Origin: an uncultured Eubacteriales bacterium
Lineage (GTDB): Bacteria > Bacillota > Clostridia > Oscillospirales > UBA644
Assembly: GCA_905207625.1 (NCBI GenBank)
Contig: CAJLLT010000012.1
Coordinates: 1 to 61,288, forward strand
Reading direction: 5' to 3'
Length of the DNA: 61,288 nucleotides
This document shows, piece by piece, positions 42,322-49,523 of this stretch. The translations under genes were made by a program, and so were the position numbers. The notes under the pieces are model-generated. The model had not been told where the DNA came from and made no database searches. It saw nothing but the letters and a program-made list of their open reading frames with translations. Position 1 is the stretch's first letter. Every line of letters begins with the position of its first letter.

Positions 42322-42350
42322 TTGACAATATTCGACATCTGTGGTAGAAT
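42322..42350 (+). promoter_or_regulatory. Sigma-A promoter of uraA
   Basis: TTGACA (42322-42327), a 17-base spacer, TAGAAT (42345-42350). About 200 bases of leader precede the uraA ATG. Confidence 0.82.
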
Positions 42351-42383
42351 AGTTCAAATGGATTTGCGGGGGAGGATGCGAGG

Positions 42384-42473
42384 ATGGTTACTTCGGTTAA
42401 ACTGCTCGGGAGAAGCCGTTTGAACGAACGTAAGTATTTTTGCCTCTTCTTTTTTCCACAAGAAAATAATTGA
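42384..42473 (+). CDS. Candidate uraA leader peptide (attenuator)
   Basis: A 29-codon frame from ATG 42384 to TGA 42471-42473. It starts ten bases after GGGGGAGG and begins MVTSVKLLGRS. Codons 18-25 (Tyr-Phe-Cys-Leu-Phe-Phe-Phe-Pro start) lie in a U-rich stretch (42435-42458). The stop codon is two bases before the 5' arm of an intrinsic terminator. In E. coli pyrBI a translating ribosome that keeps up with UTP-starved polymerase prevents terminator folding; this layout fits the same logic for a uracil importer. An alternative 15-codon frame starts at 42376. Confidence 0.5.
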   Translation: MVTSVKLLGRSRLNERKYFCLFFFPQENN

Positions 42474-42475
42474 TA

Positions 42476-42501
42476 ACTGCCTTTCTTTTCGGAACGGCAG
42501 T
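42476..42501 (+). terminator. Intrinsic terminator (attenuator) upstream of uraA
   Basis: Stem ACTGCC / GGCAGT with an inner TTTC/GGAA pairing, followed by ATTTTTT. It lies between the promoter and uraA and 58 bases before the uraA ATG, so it must be bypassed for expression. Confidence 0.82.
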
Positions 42502-42559
42502 ATTTTTTCGGTGTAAAAGCGCAAATTCCGCAAGAAAAAACTTTCGGAGGAATGAAAGA

Positions 42560-43921
42560 ATGAATCTCACCTACAAAGTCTCGGATCGACCGAAGTTCGG
42601 AAAACTCATTGTTTTCGCTTTCCAGCAGGTTCTCGCGATCCTTGCGGCTACCATCGCCGTACCCGCCATCGTCGGTAATGGCATGAGCCAGTCCGCAGCC
42701 CTGTTCGGCGCCGGTATCGGTACCTTTGTTTACCTTCTTTTCACCAAATTCAAGAGCCCGGTGTTCCTCGGCTCATCCTTTGCCTTTATCGGCTCCATGA
42801 GTGCCGCTTTCGGAGGGGCCGCGTCCCTTCAGGCCGGATATGCGGGTCTTATCATCGGTGCAGCTTTCGCCGGTCTGGTATACGTTGTAATCGCGGTAAT
42901 CGTAAAATTCGCCGGCGTTAAATGGATAAACAAAATCATGCCTGCCGTTGTTATCGGTCCCACCGTATCCATAATCGGTCTTTCCCTTGCGGGAAATGCG
43001 GTTGCGGATCTGTCCAAGGGTAAAGTTCTTGACGCCGCAAATGTATCCGTATGCAGCCCCTACATAGCGATCCTCTGTGGTCTGGTAACACTTTTCACAG
43101 TAATAATCTGCTCCGTATACGGCAAAAAGATGGCGAAGCTGATCCCCTTCATAATCGGTATACTTGCCGGATACGCAGTCGCCGCCATATTCACCGTAAT
43201 CGGCAATGTCACCGGAAACCCCGCCCTTCAGGTAATAGACTTTTCCGTATTCAGCAATCTCAAAATATTTGAAGTCCCCGACTTTACCTTCATGGAGGCT
43301 GTAAAGGGGCTTGACAAAATAGATCTGTCCTTTATTGCTACCATAGCGGTGGCTTACATCCCCGTAGCATTCGTTGTTTTCGCAGAGCACATCGCCGATC
43401 ACGAGAACCTTTCCTCCATCATTGATACCGACCTGCTGGAGGAGCCCGGTCTTCACAGAACTCTCCTCGGTGACGGCGTGGGTTCCATTGCCGGAGCTAT
43501 CTTCGGAGGCTGCCCCAACACCACCTACGGCGAAAGCATCGGTTGCGTTGCCATAACCGGAAACGCCTCCGTTCTCACCATTCTTACAACTGCGATCATG
43601 TGTGTAGTCATCTCCTTCTTCGGCCCCTTCGTAACCTTCCTTGCCTCCATACCCAACTGTGTTATGGGCGGCGTGTGCATCACCCTTTACGGTTTCATCG
43701 CCGTCAGCGGTCTGAAAATGATTCAGAAGGTCGACCTTAACCAGAACCGTAACCTGTTTGTTGTAGCCGTCATTCTTATCTGCGGTATCGGCGGACTTTC
43801 TCTGTCCTTCGTCACCGGCAGAGGGGTAATTAAACTTACGGAAATAGCATGTGCGCTTATCCTCGGTATAATTGTCAATGCAATCCTGCCCCAGAACGAC
43901 AAGGCAGAATCCGACAAATAA
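42560..43921 (+). CDS. uraA: Uracil permease, NCS2 family
   Basis: 453 residues, 14 membrane segments. UraA-type substrate-site signatures: FVVFAEHIADHENLSSI (Glu of helix 8), EEPGLHRTLLGDGVGSI and GGCPNTTYGESIG (Glu of helix 10). The PGLHR and PNTTYGE pair distinguishes uracil transporters from xanthine or guanine members of NCS2. It is a proton symporter in the plasma membrane. ATG at 42560 follows GGAGG by nine bases. The leader with its peptide and terminator supports control by pyrimidine supply. Confidence 0.93.
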   Translation: MNLTYKVSDRPKFGKLIVFAFQQVLAILAATIAVPAIVGNGMSQSAALFGAGIGTFVYLLFTKFKSPVFLGSSFAFIGSMSAAFGGAASLQAGYAGLIIGAAFAGLVYVVIAVIVKFAGVKWINKIMPAVVIGPTVSIIGLSLAGNAVADLSKGKVLDAANVSVCSPYIAILCGLVTLFTVIICSVYGKKMAKLIPFIIGILAGYAVAAIFTVIGNVTGNPALQVIDFSVFSNLKIFEVPDFTFMEAVKGLDKIDLSFIATIAVAYIPVAFVVFAEHIADHENLSSIIDTDLLEEPGLHRTLLGDGVGSIAGAIFGGCPNTTYGESIGCVAITGNASVLTILTTAIMCVVISFFGPFVTFLASIPNCVMGGVCITLYGFIAVSGLKMIQKVDLNQNRNLFVVAVILICGIGGLSLSFVTGRGVIKLTEIACALILGIIVNAILPQNDKAESDK

Positions 43922-43947
43922 CATACCTTTCGACAAAAACCTTAAAT

Positions 43948-43975
43948 CGCCCCTTTGTCACTTGACATCGGGGCG
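43948..43975 (+). terminator. uraA terminator overlapping the next promoter
   Basis: Stem CGCCCC / GGGGCG (43948-43953 and 43970-43975) with a 16-base loop, then GTTTTATT. The -35 of the downstream promoter lies inside the loop. Confidence 0.75.
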
Positions 43976-43990
43976 GTTTTATTGTATATT
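43962..43990 (+). promoter_or_regulatory. Sigma-A promoter of the U32 gene
   Basis: TTGACA (43962-43967), a 17-base spacer, TATATT (43985-43990). It yields a leader of about 195 bases. Confidence 0.75.
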
Positions 43991-44064
43991 ATTTACAGGG
44001 ATATCCGGAGAGTCATTCTCTCCCGCAGATTACCCCGAATTCCGGTAACTGAAATATCAGAAGA

Positions 44065-44145
44065 GCCGCAGCACGGAATTTGCTCCGCAAGTTCCGCCCT
44101 CCGTAAACGGAGGGCGGACGGGTAGTACTGCCCGTCCGCTGCGGC
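44065..44145 (+). other. Four-way-junction (three-hairpin) element in the U32 leader
   Basis: P1 GCCGCAGC / GCTGCGGC (44065-44072, 44138-44145) encloses three adjoining perfect or near-perfect hairpins: CGGAATTTGC/GCAAGTTCCG (44074-44096), CCCTCCG/CGGAGGG (44097-44114) and CGGACGGG/CCCGTCCG (44115-44138). Only one base (44073) between the helices is unpaired. A further GGAGAG/CTCTCC hairpin lies upstream near 44007-44022. It may be a structured leader RNA or a palindromic mobile DNA element. No known RNA family is recognised and no terminator follows. Confidence 0.6.
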
Positions 44146-44192
44146 GGCTGACCAGAAATCTGCCGATCAAAAAATAAAGTGAGGTCTGTGAT

Positions 44193-45422
44193 ATGATCCG
44201 AAAACCTGAACTCCTTGCGCCCGCAGGTAATTATACCCGCCTGGTATATGCGGTACTTTACGGGGCTGACGCGGTATATATAGGCGGAGAAGAGTTTTCA
44301 CTGCGCACGGCTTCCGCCAATTTCACCGACTCGGAAATGATGCGCGGAATAAACTTCGCACATTCAAGGGGAGTAAAGGTTTACGTTGCCTGCAATGCTG
44401 TACCTCACGACGATGAAATAGACCGTTTTGAAGATTACATAAAGAAACTGCAGTCCATGAGGGTGGATGCCGTTATTGTCACTGATCTGGGAATGTTTGA
44501 TATGGTCAGACAGTATGCTCCGGATATGGAAATACATGTCTCGACCCAGGCGAGTACGGTCAATTACCGTACCTGCAACGTATGGTATAAAATGGGCGCA
44601 AAAAGAGTGGTTCTCGGCAGAGAACTGTCTCTCGAAGAAATAGAACGAATCCGTAACCGCATACCGGAAGATCTGGAGCTTGAAGCCTTCGTCCACGGAG
44701 CGATGTGCGTATCATACTCCGGCAGATGTCTGCTGTCGGATTTTCTCACGGGAAGAAGCGCAAACAGAGGCGCCTGTGCCCAACCCTGCCGTTGGAAATA
44801 TGCCCTGTGTGAAGAAAAACGTGAGGGGCAATATTTCCCCATAGAAGAAACTGACACCGGAACCTTTATAATGAACTCAAAAGACCTCTGCATGATAGAT
44901 CATATTCCGGAGCTCGTAAAGGCGGGAATTTCGAGTTTCAAAATAGAGGGGCGGGTCAAGACGGAATTTTATGTGGCAAGCATCGTCCAGGCTTACCGCC
45001 GCGCAATTGATGACTGCTTTACGGATATAGACAAATACATGGAACACATTGACGACTACTATGCGGAAGCGTGTAAGGTCAGCCATCGGGAATACTATAC
45101 CGGATTTTACTTCGGATACCCGGATCAGGGACAAAACTTCAAAGAGTCATCATATATCCGTGACTATGAACTTATTGCGGCGGTGGAAAGATGGGACCCT
45201 GCCACAAAAAGAATCTGTGTAAGGGAGCGCAACAAGTTTTCCGTGGGGGATGCCTGCGAAATACTGCAACCGGGCAAAGCACCCGTATCTTTCACTATCG
45301 GGAAGATGTACGATGATCAGGGGCAGCTGATCTTCTCCGTACCTCATGCGGAGCAATATGCGGAAATAGAGTTCCCGGAATATGTCAGCGAATACAGTTT
45401 CATCCGGCGCAGAAAATACTGA
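44193..45422 (+). CDS. Peptidase U32 family protein (tRNA hydroxylation TrhP-like)
   Basis: 409 residues. The family signature is EAFVHGAMCVSYSGRCLLSDFLTGRSANRGACAQPCRW in segments near 165-205, with four Cys for an Fe-S centre. The N-terminus KPELLAPAGNYTRLVYAVLYGADAVYIGG and the C-terminal beta domain (ICVRERNKFSVGDACEILQPG) match YegQ/YrrO. Members once called collagenases are now known to hydroxylate tRNA uridine-34 (TrhP in E. coli and B. subtilis). Usually the partner YrrN is adjacent; here it is alone. GAGG lies upstream of the ATG. Confidence 0.9.
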   Translation: MIRKPELLAPAGNYTRLVYAVLYGADAVYIGGEEFSLRTASANFTDSEMMRGINFAHSRGVKVYVACNAVPHDDEIDRFEDYIKKLQSMRVDAVIVTDLGMFDMVRQYAPDMEIHVSTQASTVNYRTCNVWYKMGAKRVVLGRELSLEEIERIRNRIPEDLELEAFVHGAMCVSYSGRCLLSDFLTGRSANRGACAQPCRWKYALCEEKREGQYFPIEETDTGTFIMNSKDLCMIDHIPELVKAGISSFKIEGRVKTEFYVASIVQAYRRAIDDCFTDIDKYMEHIDDYYAEACKVSHREYYTGFYFGYPDQGQNFKESSYIRDYELIAAVERWDPATKRICVRERNKFSVGDACEILQPGKAPVSFTIGKMYDDQGQLIFSVPHAEQYAEIEFPEYVSEYSFIRRRKY

Positions 45423-45430
45423 CGGACACG

Positions 45431-45460
45431 AAAAGCGGAGAGAAAAATCTCTCCGCTTTT
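45431..45460. terminator. Bidirectional terminator
   Basis: 13-bp perfect stem AAAAGCGGAGAGA / TCTCTCCGCTTTT with an AAAA loop and T-run. It separates the converging U32 and MATE genes. Confidence 0.9.
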
Positions 45461-45461
45461 T

Positions 45462-46844
45462 TCATTCCGCATTGATATCCGGTTCAGGTTCCCGGAAATC
45501 TTCCCCCGTCGCCTTAAGTTCTTCAAAACAGCTGTTCCGGTAAAACAGAACCGACAGAAACGTTCCGAAAACCCAGCCTATGGGCCATGACAGCCATATT
45601 CCCAAAGGCTCGGGAAGGATGAACTTGGTTATAACAAACGCCAATATGACTCTCAGTGCAAGGTCCGTGAAAGTCGTGAACATAAATTTCCGCATCTGCC
45701 CCGTTCCCCGAAGAACAGCATCGGCAGTAACCTTCGTTCCCATAACAATATAAAAGGCCGAAACCACCTTAAGAAATTGTACGCCGGTCAACATCGCGGC
45801 ACCGGTATAATCCTCAAGAAAGGCCTTCACAAAAATATTTCCGATAAAGAAATACAGGAGCCCTATCGGGATTACGATGCACATGACTATCCTGAGTCCG
45901 GCCCTGAAACCCTGCCGGATGCGGTCGTATTGCCGGGCCCCCAGATTCTGGGAGGCGAAGTTTGAAATACCGTTGCAAAGAGTCATTACAGAAGTGGTAA
46001 CAAGATTATTAAGCTTCACCGCCGCAGAATATCCGGACATTACCGGAGTCCCGAAACCGTTTACCAGACCCTGTATGAAAATATTTCCCACAGAAACAAA
46101 ACTTTGCTGAAGGATACTCGGAACAGCGACCCTGGCTATCTGCCCCAACATAGGGAAAGAGAAACGGGCGGTATTCCCTCTTACCGGCATTTTTGCCACA
46201 CGTTTCAGAACTAAAGCCACCGCCGGAACACAACTGAGTCCCTGACAGATGAATGTTGCCCACGCGACCCCGTCGACTCCCATACCGAACACTTTTACAA
46301 ACAGTATATCCGCGCCTATATTCGCCGTTGAAGACAGGGCAAGGAAAATGAAAGGAGTCCGGGAGTCTCCGAGGGCGGAGAAAACGCCCGTGGCAATATT
46401 GTAAAACATGACAAAGGGAAGACCGAGGATATATATGTCAAGATAAAGTTTGGAATCCGAAAGAACTTCCTCAGGTGTATCTATGAGCCTGAGCAATGAC
46501 TCCGAAAAGCAGAAACCGACCCCCATAAGAACTACGCACAGTACCGCAACTGAAATAAAGGTAGTCCAGACGGCGGTACGGAGTTTCCCGTATTCTTTTG
46601 CGCCGAAAAGCTGCGCCGTAACAACGGAACAGCCTATATTACAGCCCACGGAAACGGCTATGAAAAGCAGCGTTATTTCATAACTGTTTCCCACCGCTGC
46701 CAGAGCATCATTTCCTATAAACTTACCGGCAACAAAACTGTCCGCAATATTATATAACTGTTGAAAGATTATACTTCCGAACAAAGGCAGGCAAAACCTC
46801 CACAGTACCTTTGACGGTTCGCCTACGGTCAGATCCTTATTCAT
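45462..46844 (-). CDS. MATE family efflux transporter
   Basis: 460 residues, twelve transmembrane helices in two homologous halves. The first half opens with VLWRFCLPLFGSIIFQQLYNIADSFVAGKFIGNDALAAVGNSYEI in segments, the second with MLGQIARVAVPSILQQSFVSVGNIFIQGLVNGFG. This is the NorM/DinF fold that expels cationic compounds by Na+ or H+ antiport. Substrate unknown. It is 60 bases downstream of atpC and may be partly cotranscribed with the ATP synthase operon. Confidence 0.93.
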   Translation of the reverse strand: MNKDLTVGEPSKVLWRFCLPLFGSIIFQQLYNIADSFVAGKFIGNDALAAVGNSYEITLLFIAVSVGCNIGCSVVTAQLFGAKEYGKLRTAVWTTFISVAVLCVVLMGVGFCFSESLLRLIDTPEEVLSDSKLYLDIYILGLPFVMFYNIATGVFSALGDSRTPFIFLALSSTANIGADILFVKVFGMGVDGVAWATFICQGLSCVPAVALVLKRVAKMPVRGNTARFSFPMLGQIARVAVPSILQQSFVSVGNIFIQGLVNGFGTPVMSGYSAAVKLNNLVTTSVMTLCNGISNFASQNLGARQYDRIRQGFRAGLRIVMCIVIPIGLLYFFIGNIFVKAFLEDYTGAAMLTGVQFLKVVSAFYIVMGTKVTADAVLRGTGQMRKFMFTTFTDLALRVILAFVITKFILPEPLGIWLSWPIGWVFGTFLSVLFYRNSCFEELKATGEDFREPEPDINAE

Positions 46845-46865
46845 ATTTTTCCCTGTTCATCACAA

Positions 46866-46892
46866 GTACACTGCCCTGTCCGGGCAGTGTAC
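46866..46892 (-). terminator. Hairpin after atpC
   Basis: Perfect 11-bp stem GTACACTGCCC / GGGCAGTGTAC with a 5-base loop. The minus-strand tail is TTGTGATG, a weak terminator, so read-through into the MATE gene is possible. Confidence 0.55.
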
Positions 46893-46903
46893 GTATTTTT
46901 ATT

Positions 46904-47176
46904 CTATTCTTCCTCAAATCCCGAGCACAGGAAGACTGCGCCGCCATCACCTACCGAAAGCAACCCGCCATCGGTTCTGACTTTGATAAGCTCGTCGTTA
47001 TCGGTCACTATACGGCATACGCAGGCCTTGACAAAGGTCGTCATTGGAGCATGCCCCGGTAAAACCGCAAGGTCACCCTCAGCACCGCGGACAATAAGCT
47101 CCCTTATCTGCTCCTCGAAAACGTTTCCGTCCGGAGTGGACACGGTAAGCAAAAATGTATTCAATTCACCTTCCAC
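46904..47176 (-). CDS. atpC: ATP synthase F1 epsilon subunit, short form
   Basis: About 90 residues: only the N-terminal beta-sandwich (FLLTVSTPDGNVFEEQIRELIVRGAEGDLAVLPGHAPMTTFV in segments, ending GGLLSVGDGGAVFLCSGFEEE). Normal bacterial epsilon is about 130-140 residues and ends in a two-helix domain that can inhibit the enzyme; that domain is absent here, and no continuation exists in other frames. Last gene of the atp operon. Start is GTG at 47176 or TTG at 47164, which has GAGGTG nine bases upstream. Confidence 0.88.
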   Translation of the reverse strand: MEGELNTFLLTVSTPDGNVFEEQIRELIVRGAEGDLAVLPGHAPMTTFVKACVCRIVTDNDELIKVRTDGGLLSVGDGGAVFLCSGFEEE

Positions 47177-47188
47177 CTCGCTCGGTCT

Positions 47189-48577
47189 TTACTTCGATTC
47201 CTTTGCCTTCTTCACGGCTTCGTCTATCGCTCCCACGAACAGGAACGCAGACTCGGGCAGATCGTCATGTTTTCCTTCAATTATTTCCCGGAATCCCCTC
47301 ACCGTTTCCTCCACGGGAACATACTCACCGGGGAAACCGTTGAACTTTTCGGATACAAACAAAGGCTGAGAAAGGAATCTCTGAATCTTTCTTGCCCGGG
47401 ACACGAGCAACTTATCCTCGTCGGAAAGCTCATCCATGCCCATTATCGCAATAATATCCGTCAGTTCCCTGTAACGCTGAAGTATTCTCTGAACCTCACG
47501 GGCAACCTCATAGTGCTCCTTGCCCACAACGTCGGGGGAAAGGATACGGGAGGATGATTCCAGAGGATCCACCGCCGGATATATACCCTGCGAGGCAATA
47601 CTGCGGGCAAGAACCGTAGTAGCATCCAGATGGGCGAACGTGGTGGCGGGAGCAGGGTCAGTCAGGTCATCAGCGGGAACATATACCGCCTGTACGGAGG
47701 TGATCGAACCTCTTTTTGTGGAGGTTATCCGTTCCTGCAAAGCGCCCATTTCGGTTGCCAAAGTAGGCTGATAACCCACAGCAGAAGGCATCCTTCCCAG
47801 AAGTGCGGAAACCTCACTTCCCGCCTGAGTAAAGCGGAATATGTTATCAATGAACAGCAGAACGTCCTGTCCCTCAGCATCACGGAAATACTCCGCCATG
47901 GTAAGACCGGAAAGAGCGACTCTCATTCTTGCCCCGGGGGGCTCATTCATTTGCCCGTAAACCAGAGCGGTATTGGAAAGGACTCCGGACTGCTTCATCT
48001 CATTATAAAGATCGTTGCCCTCCCGGGTTCTCTCTCCCACGCCCGTAAAAACGGAAAGACCGCCGTGCTGTTTGGCAATATTGTTTATAAGCTCCATTAT
48101 CAGGACGGTCTTGCCGACCCCTGCGCCGCCGAAAAGTCCTATTTTTCCGCCTTTCGAGTAGGGGCAGATAAGATCTATGACCTTTATTCCGGTTTCAAGT
48201 ATCTCCGTAGAGGTAGCAAGGTCCTTGTATTCCGGAGCGGGTCTGTGTATTGATTGCCGTTCACATCCTTCGGGGGCAGGAAGATCATCCACCGCATCTC
48301 CGAGAACATTGAATATTCTTCCGAGGGTATCTCTTCCTACCGGAACGGTTATGGGTTTTCCGGTGTCGGTAGCTTCTGTTCCTCTCACCAGCCCATCGGT
48401 AGACGACATTGCGATACATCTTACAACACTCCCGCCTATGTGCTGGGCAACCTCAACGGTGAGGGTGCGCTTGCCTATGGGAATTGTAAGAGCATTATTT
48501 ATTGCGGGCAGATGTCCTTCGGGAAACCTGACGTCAACCACAGGTCCCATTACCTGCGCCACAGTTCCGATATTCAA
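47189..48577 (-). CDS. atpD: ATP synthase F1 beta subunit (catalytic)
   Basis: 462 residues. P-loop GGAGVGKTVLI, catalytic Glu in TGVGERTREGND, and the VLLFIDNIFRFTQAGSEVSALLGRMPSAVGYQPTL region (segments) are all conserved. The DELSDEDKLLVSRARKIQRFLSQPLFV part of the C-terminal DELSEED arm reads DELSDED. The start is TTG (AATATCGG follows) ten bases after AAGGAG. It is preceded by a 139-base gap after atpG, long for this operon. Confidence 0.98.
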   Translation of the reverse strand: MNIGTVAQVMGPVVDVRFPEGHLPAINNALTIPIGKRTLTVEVAQHIGGSVVRCIAMSSTDGLVRGTEATDTGKPITVPVGRDTLGRIFNVLGDAVDDLPAPEGCERQSIHRPAPEYKDLATSTEILETGIKVIDLICPYSKGGKIGLFGGAGVGKTVLIMELINNIAKQHGGLSVFTGVGERTREGNDLYNEMKQSGVLSNTALVYGQMNEPPGARMRVALSGLTMAEYFRDAEGQDVLLFIDNIFRFTQAGSEVSALLGRMPSAVGYQPTLATEMGALQERITSTKRGSITSVQAVYVPADDLTDPAPATTFAHLDATTVLARSIASQGIYPAVDPLESSSRILSPDVVGKEHYEVAREVQRILQRYRELTDIIAIMGMDELSDEDKLLVSRARKIQRFLSQPLFVSEKFNGFPGEYVPVEETVRGFREIIEGKHDDLPESAFLFVGAIDEAVKKAKESK

Positions 48578-48716
48578 ATACGGTCAGCTCCTTTTCTTTT
48601 TGATCTCCGTCCGGTAAAACAAAGGTACGGGACGGGGGAATGCGCCGCTCAAAATCCGCAGGGTTTTCTCTTTTTCCTTTATGATGGGAGTCGATCCTCG
48701 GACGGCACGGCACCGG

Positions 48717-49523
48717 TCAGTCACCGCTTCCGGCGACTATTTCCGTAATTTCCTGGGTTATTGCACTCTGACGGGCTCTGTTATACTGCAAAGACAAAGA
48801 ATCTATCATCTGCTGTGCGTTTTTTCCGGCAGAATCCATCGCCATACGTCTTGCAGTGACCTCCGACGCGAAACTTTCCCTGACAGAAGCGTAAATAAGT
48901 CCCGCCACATACTCGGGGACGGCAAATTTCAGCACAGACTCCTCATCCGGCTCAAATATCATATCCGAAGCCGACGATTCGCCCACGGGCAAAGGTAAAA
49001 CTTTGATTTTCACGGGGATCTGAGACATTATCGAAACATATCTGGTGTATATTATCTCAACCTCCGCCGTCTTCCCGGACAAAAACTCTTCACAGAGACT
49101 GTCCGCCAGTGTCTTGGCATCGGAAAAAGAAAACTTCTCCGAAGAGGCAAAGCCCTTTCCGTACCTGTCACACGCTCTTTTTCCTATGGGGAGGAAGGAA
49201 ATCGTCTCCCCCGCGAGAGAATCTGCGGCACGAAAAACGTTCGAATTATATCCGCCCGCCATACCCCGGTCACCGGCAATCACAATTATCCTGTGCATCC
49301 CCTGCCCGGGGGATGAAAGATACGGACCGCGACGGCAGGAGGGCGAAGAACTGAGTTTTCTCACGGTCTCCGCCACCGCCTCGGAATACTGGCGGCTTCT
49401 GCTCATATTCTCAGCGGCACGCCGTATCTTGGACGACGCCACAAGTCCCATAGCTTTGGTAAGATGCAGCGTTGAATCCACGCTCTTTATCCGGGTCCGG
49501 AGAGCCTTTATATCAGTAGCCAA
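48717..49523 (-). CDS. atpG: ATP synthase F1 gamma subunit
   Basis: About 268 residues forming the central rotor shaft. The N-terminal helix DIKALRTRIKSVDSTLHLTKAMGLVASSKIRRA and C-terminal helix VTARRMAMDSAGKNAQQMIDSLSLQYNRARQSAITQEI (segments) form the coiled-coil axle, and the central Rossmann-like domain has VIAGDRGMAGGYNSNV. Start is TTG at 49523, eight bases after AAAGGG, or GTG at 49532. It overlaps the end of atpA either way. Confidence 0.95.
   Translation of the reverse strand: MATDIKALRTRIKSVDSTLHLTKAMGLVASSKIRRAAENMSRSRQYSEAVAETVRKLSSSPSCRRGPYLSSPGQGMHRIIVIAGDRGMAGGYNSNVFRAADSLAGETISFLPIGKRACDRYGKGFASSEKFSFSDAKTLADSLCEEFLSGKTAEVEIIYTRYVSIMSQIPVKIKVLPLPVGESSASDMIFEPDEESVLKFAVPEYVAGLIYASVRESFASEVTARRMAMDSAGKNAQQMIDSLSLQYNRARQSAITQEITEIVAGSGD

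Noticed and set aside
42352..42425. Ten-base P1 stem GTTCAAATGG/CCGTTTGAAC as a riboswitch aptamer before uraA
   Set aside because: About four bases of the 5' arm lie upstream of the expected transcription start, so only a 6-bp stem could form in RNA. The peptide model explains more.
42773..43936. 387-codon antisense ORF opposite uraA
   Set aside because: It mirrors the codon pattern of a clear permease gene, has Gly/Tyr/Asp-rich low-complexity translation and no ribosome-binding site.
44000..44192. T-box leader before the U32 gene
   Set aside because: No T-box sequence (AGGGTGGNACCGCG type), no specifier-loop layout and no terminator.
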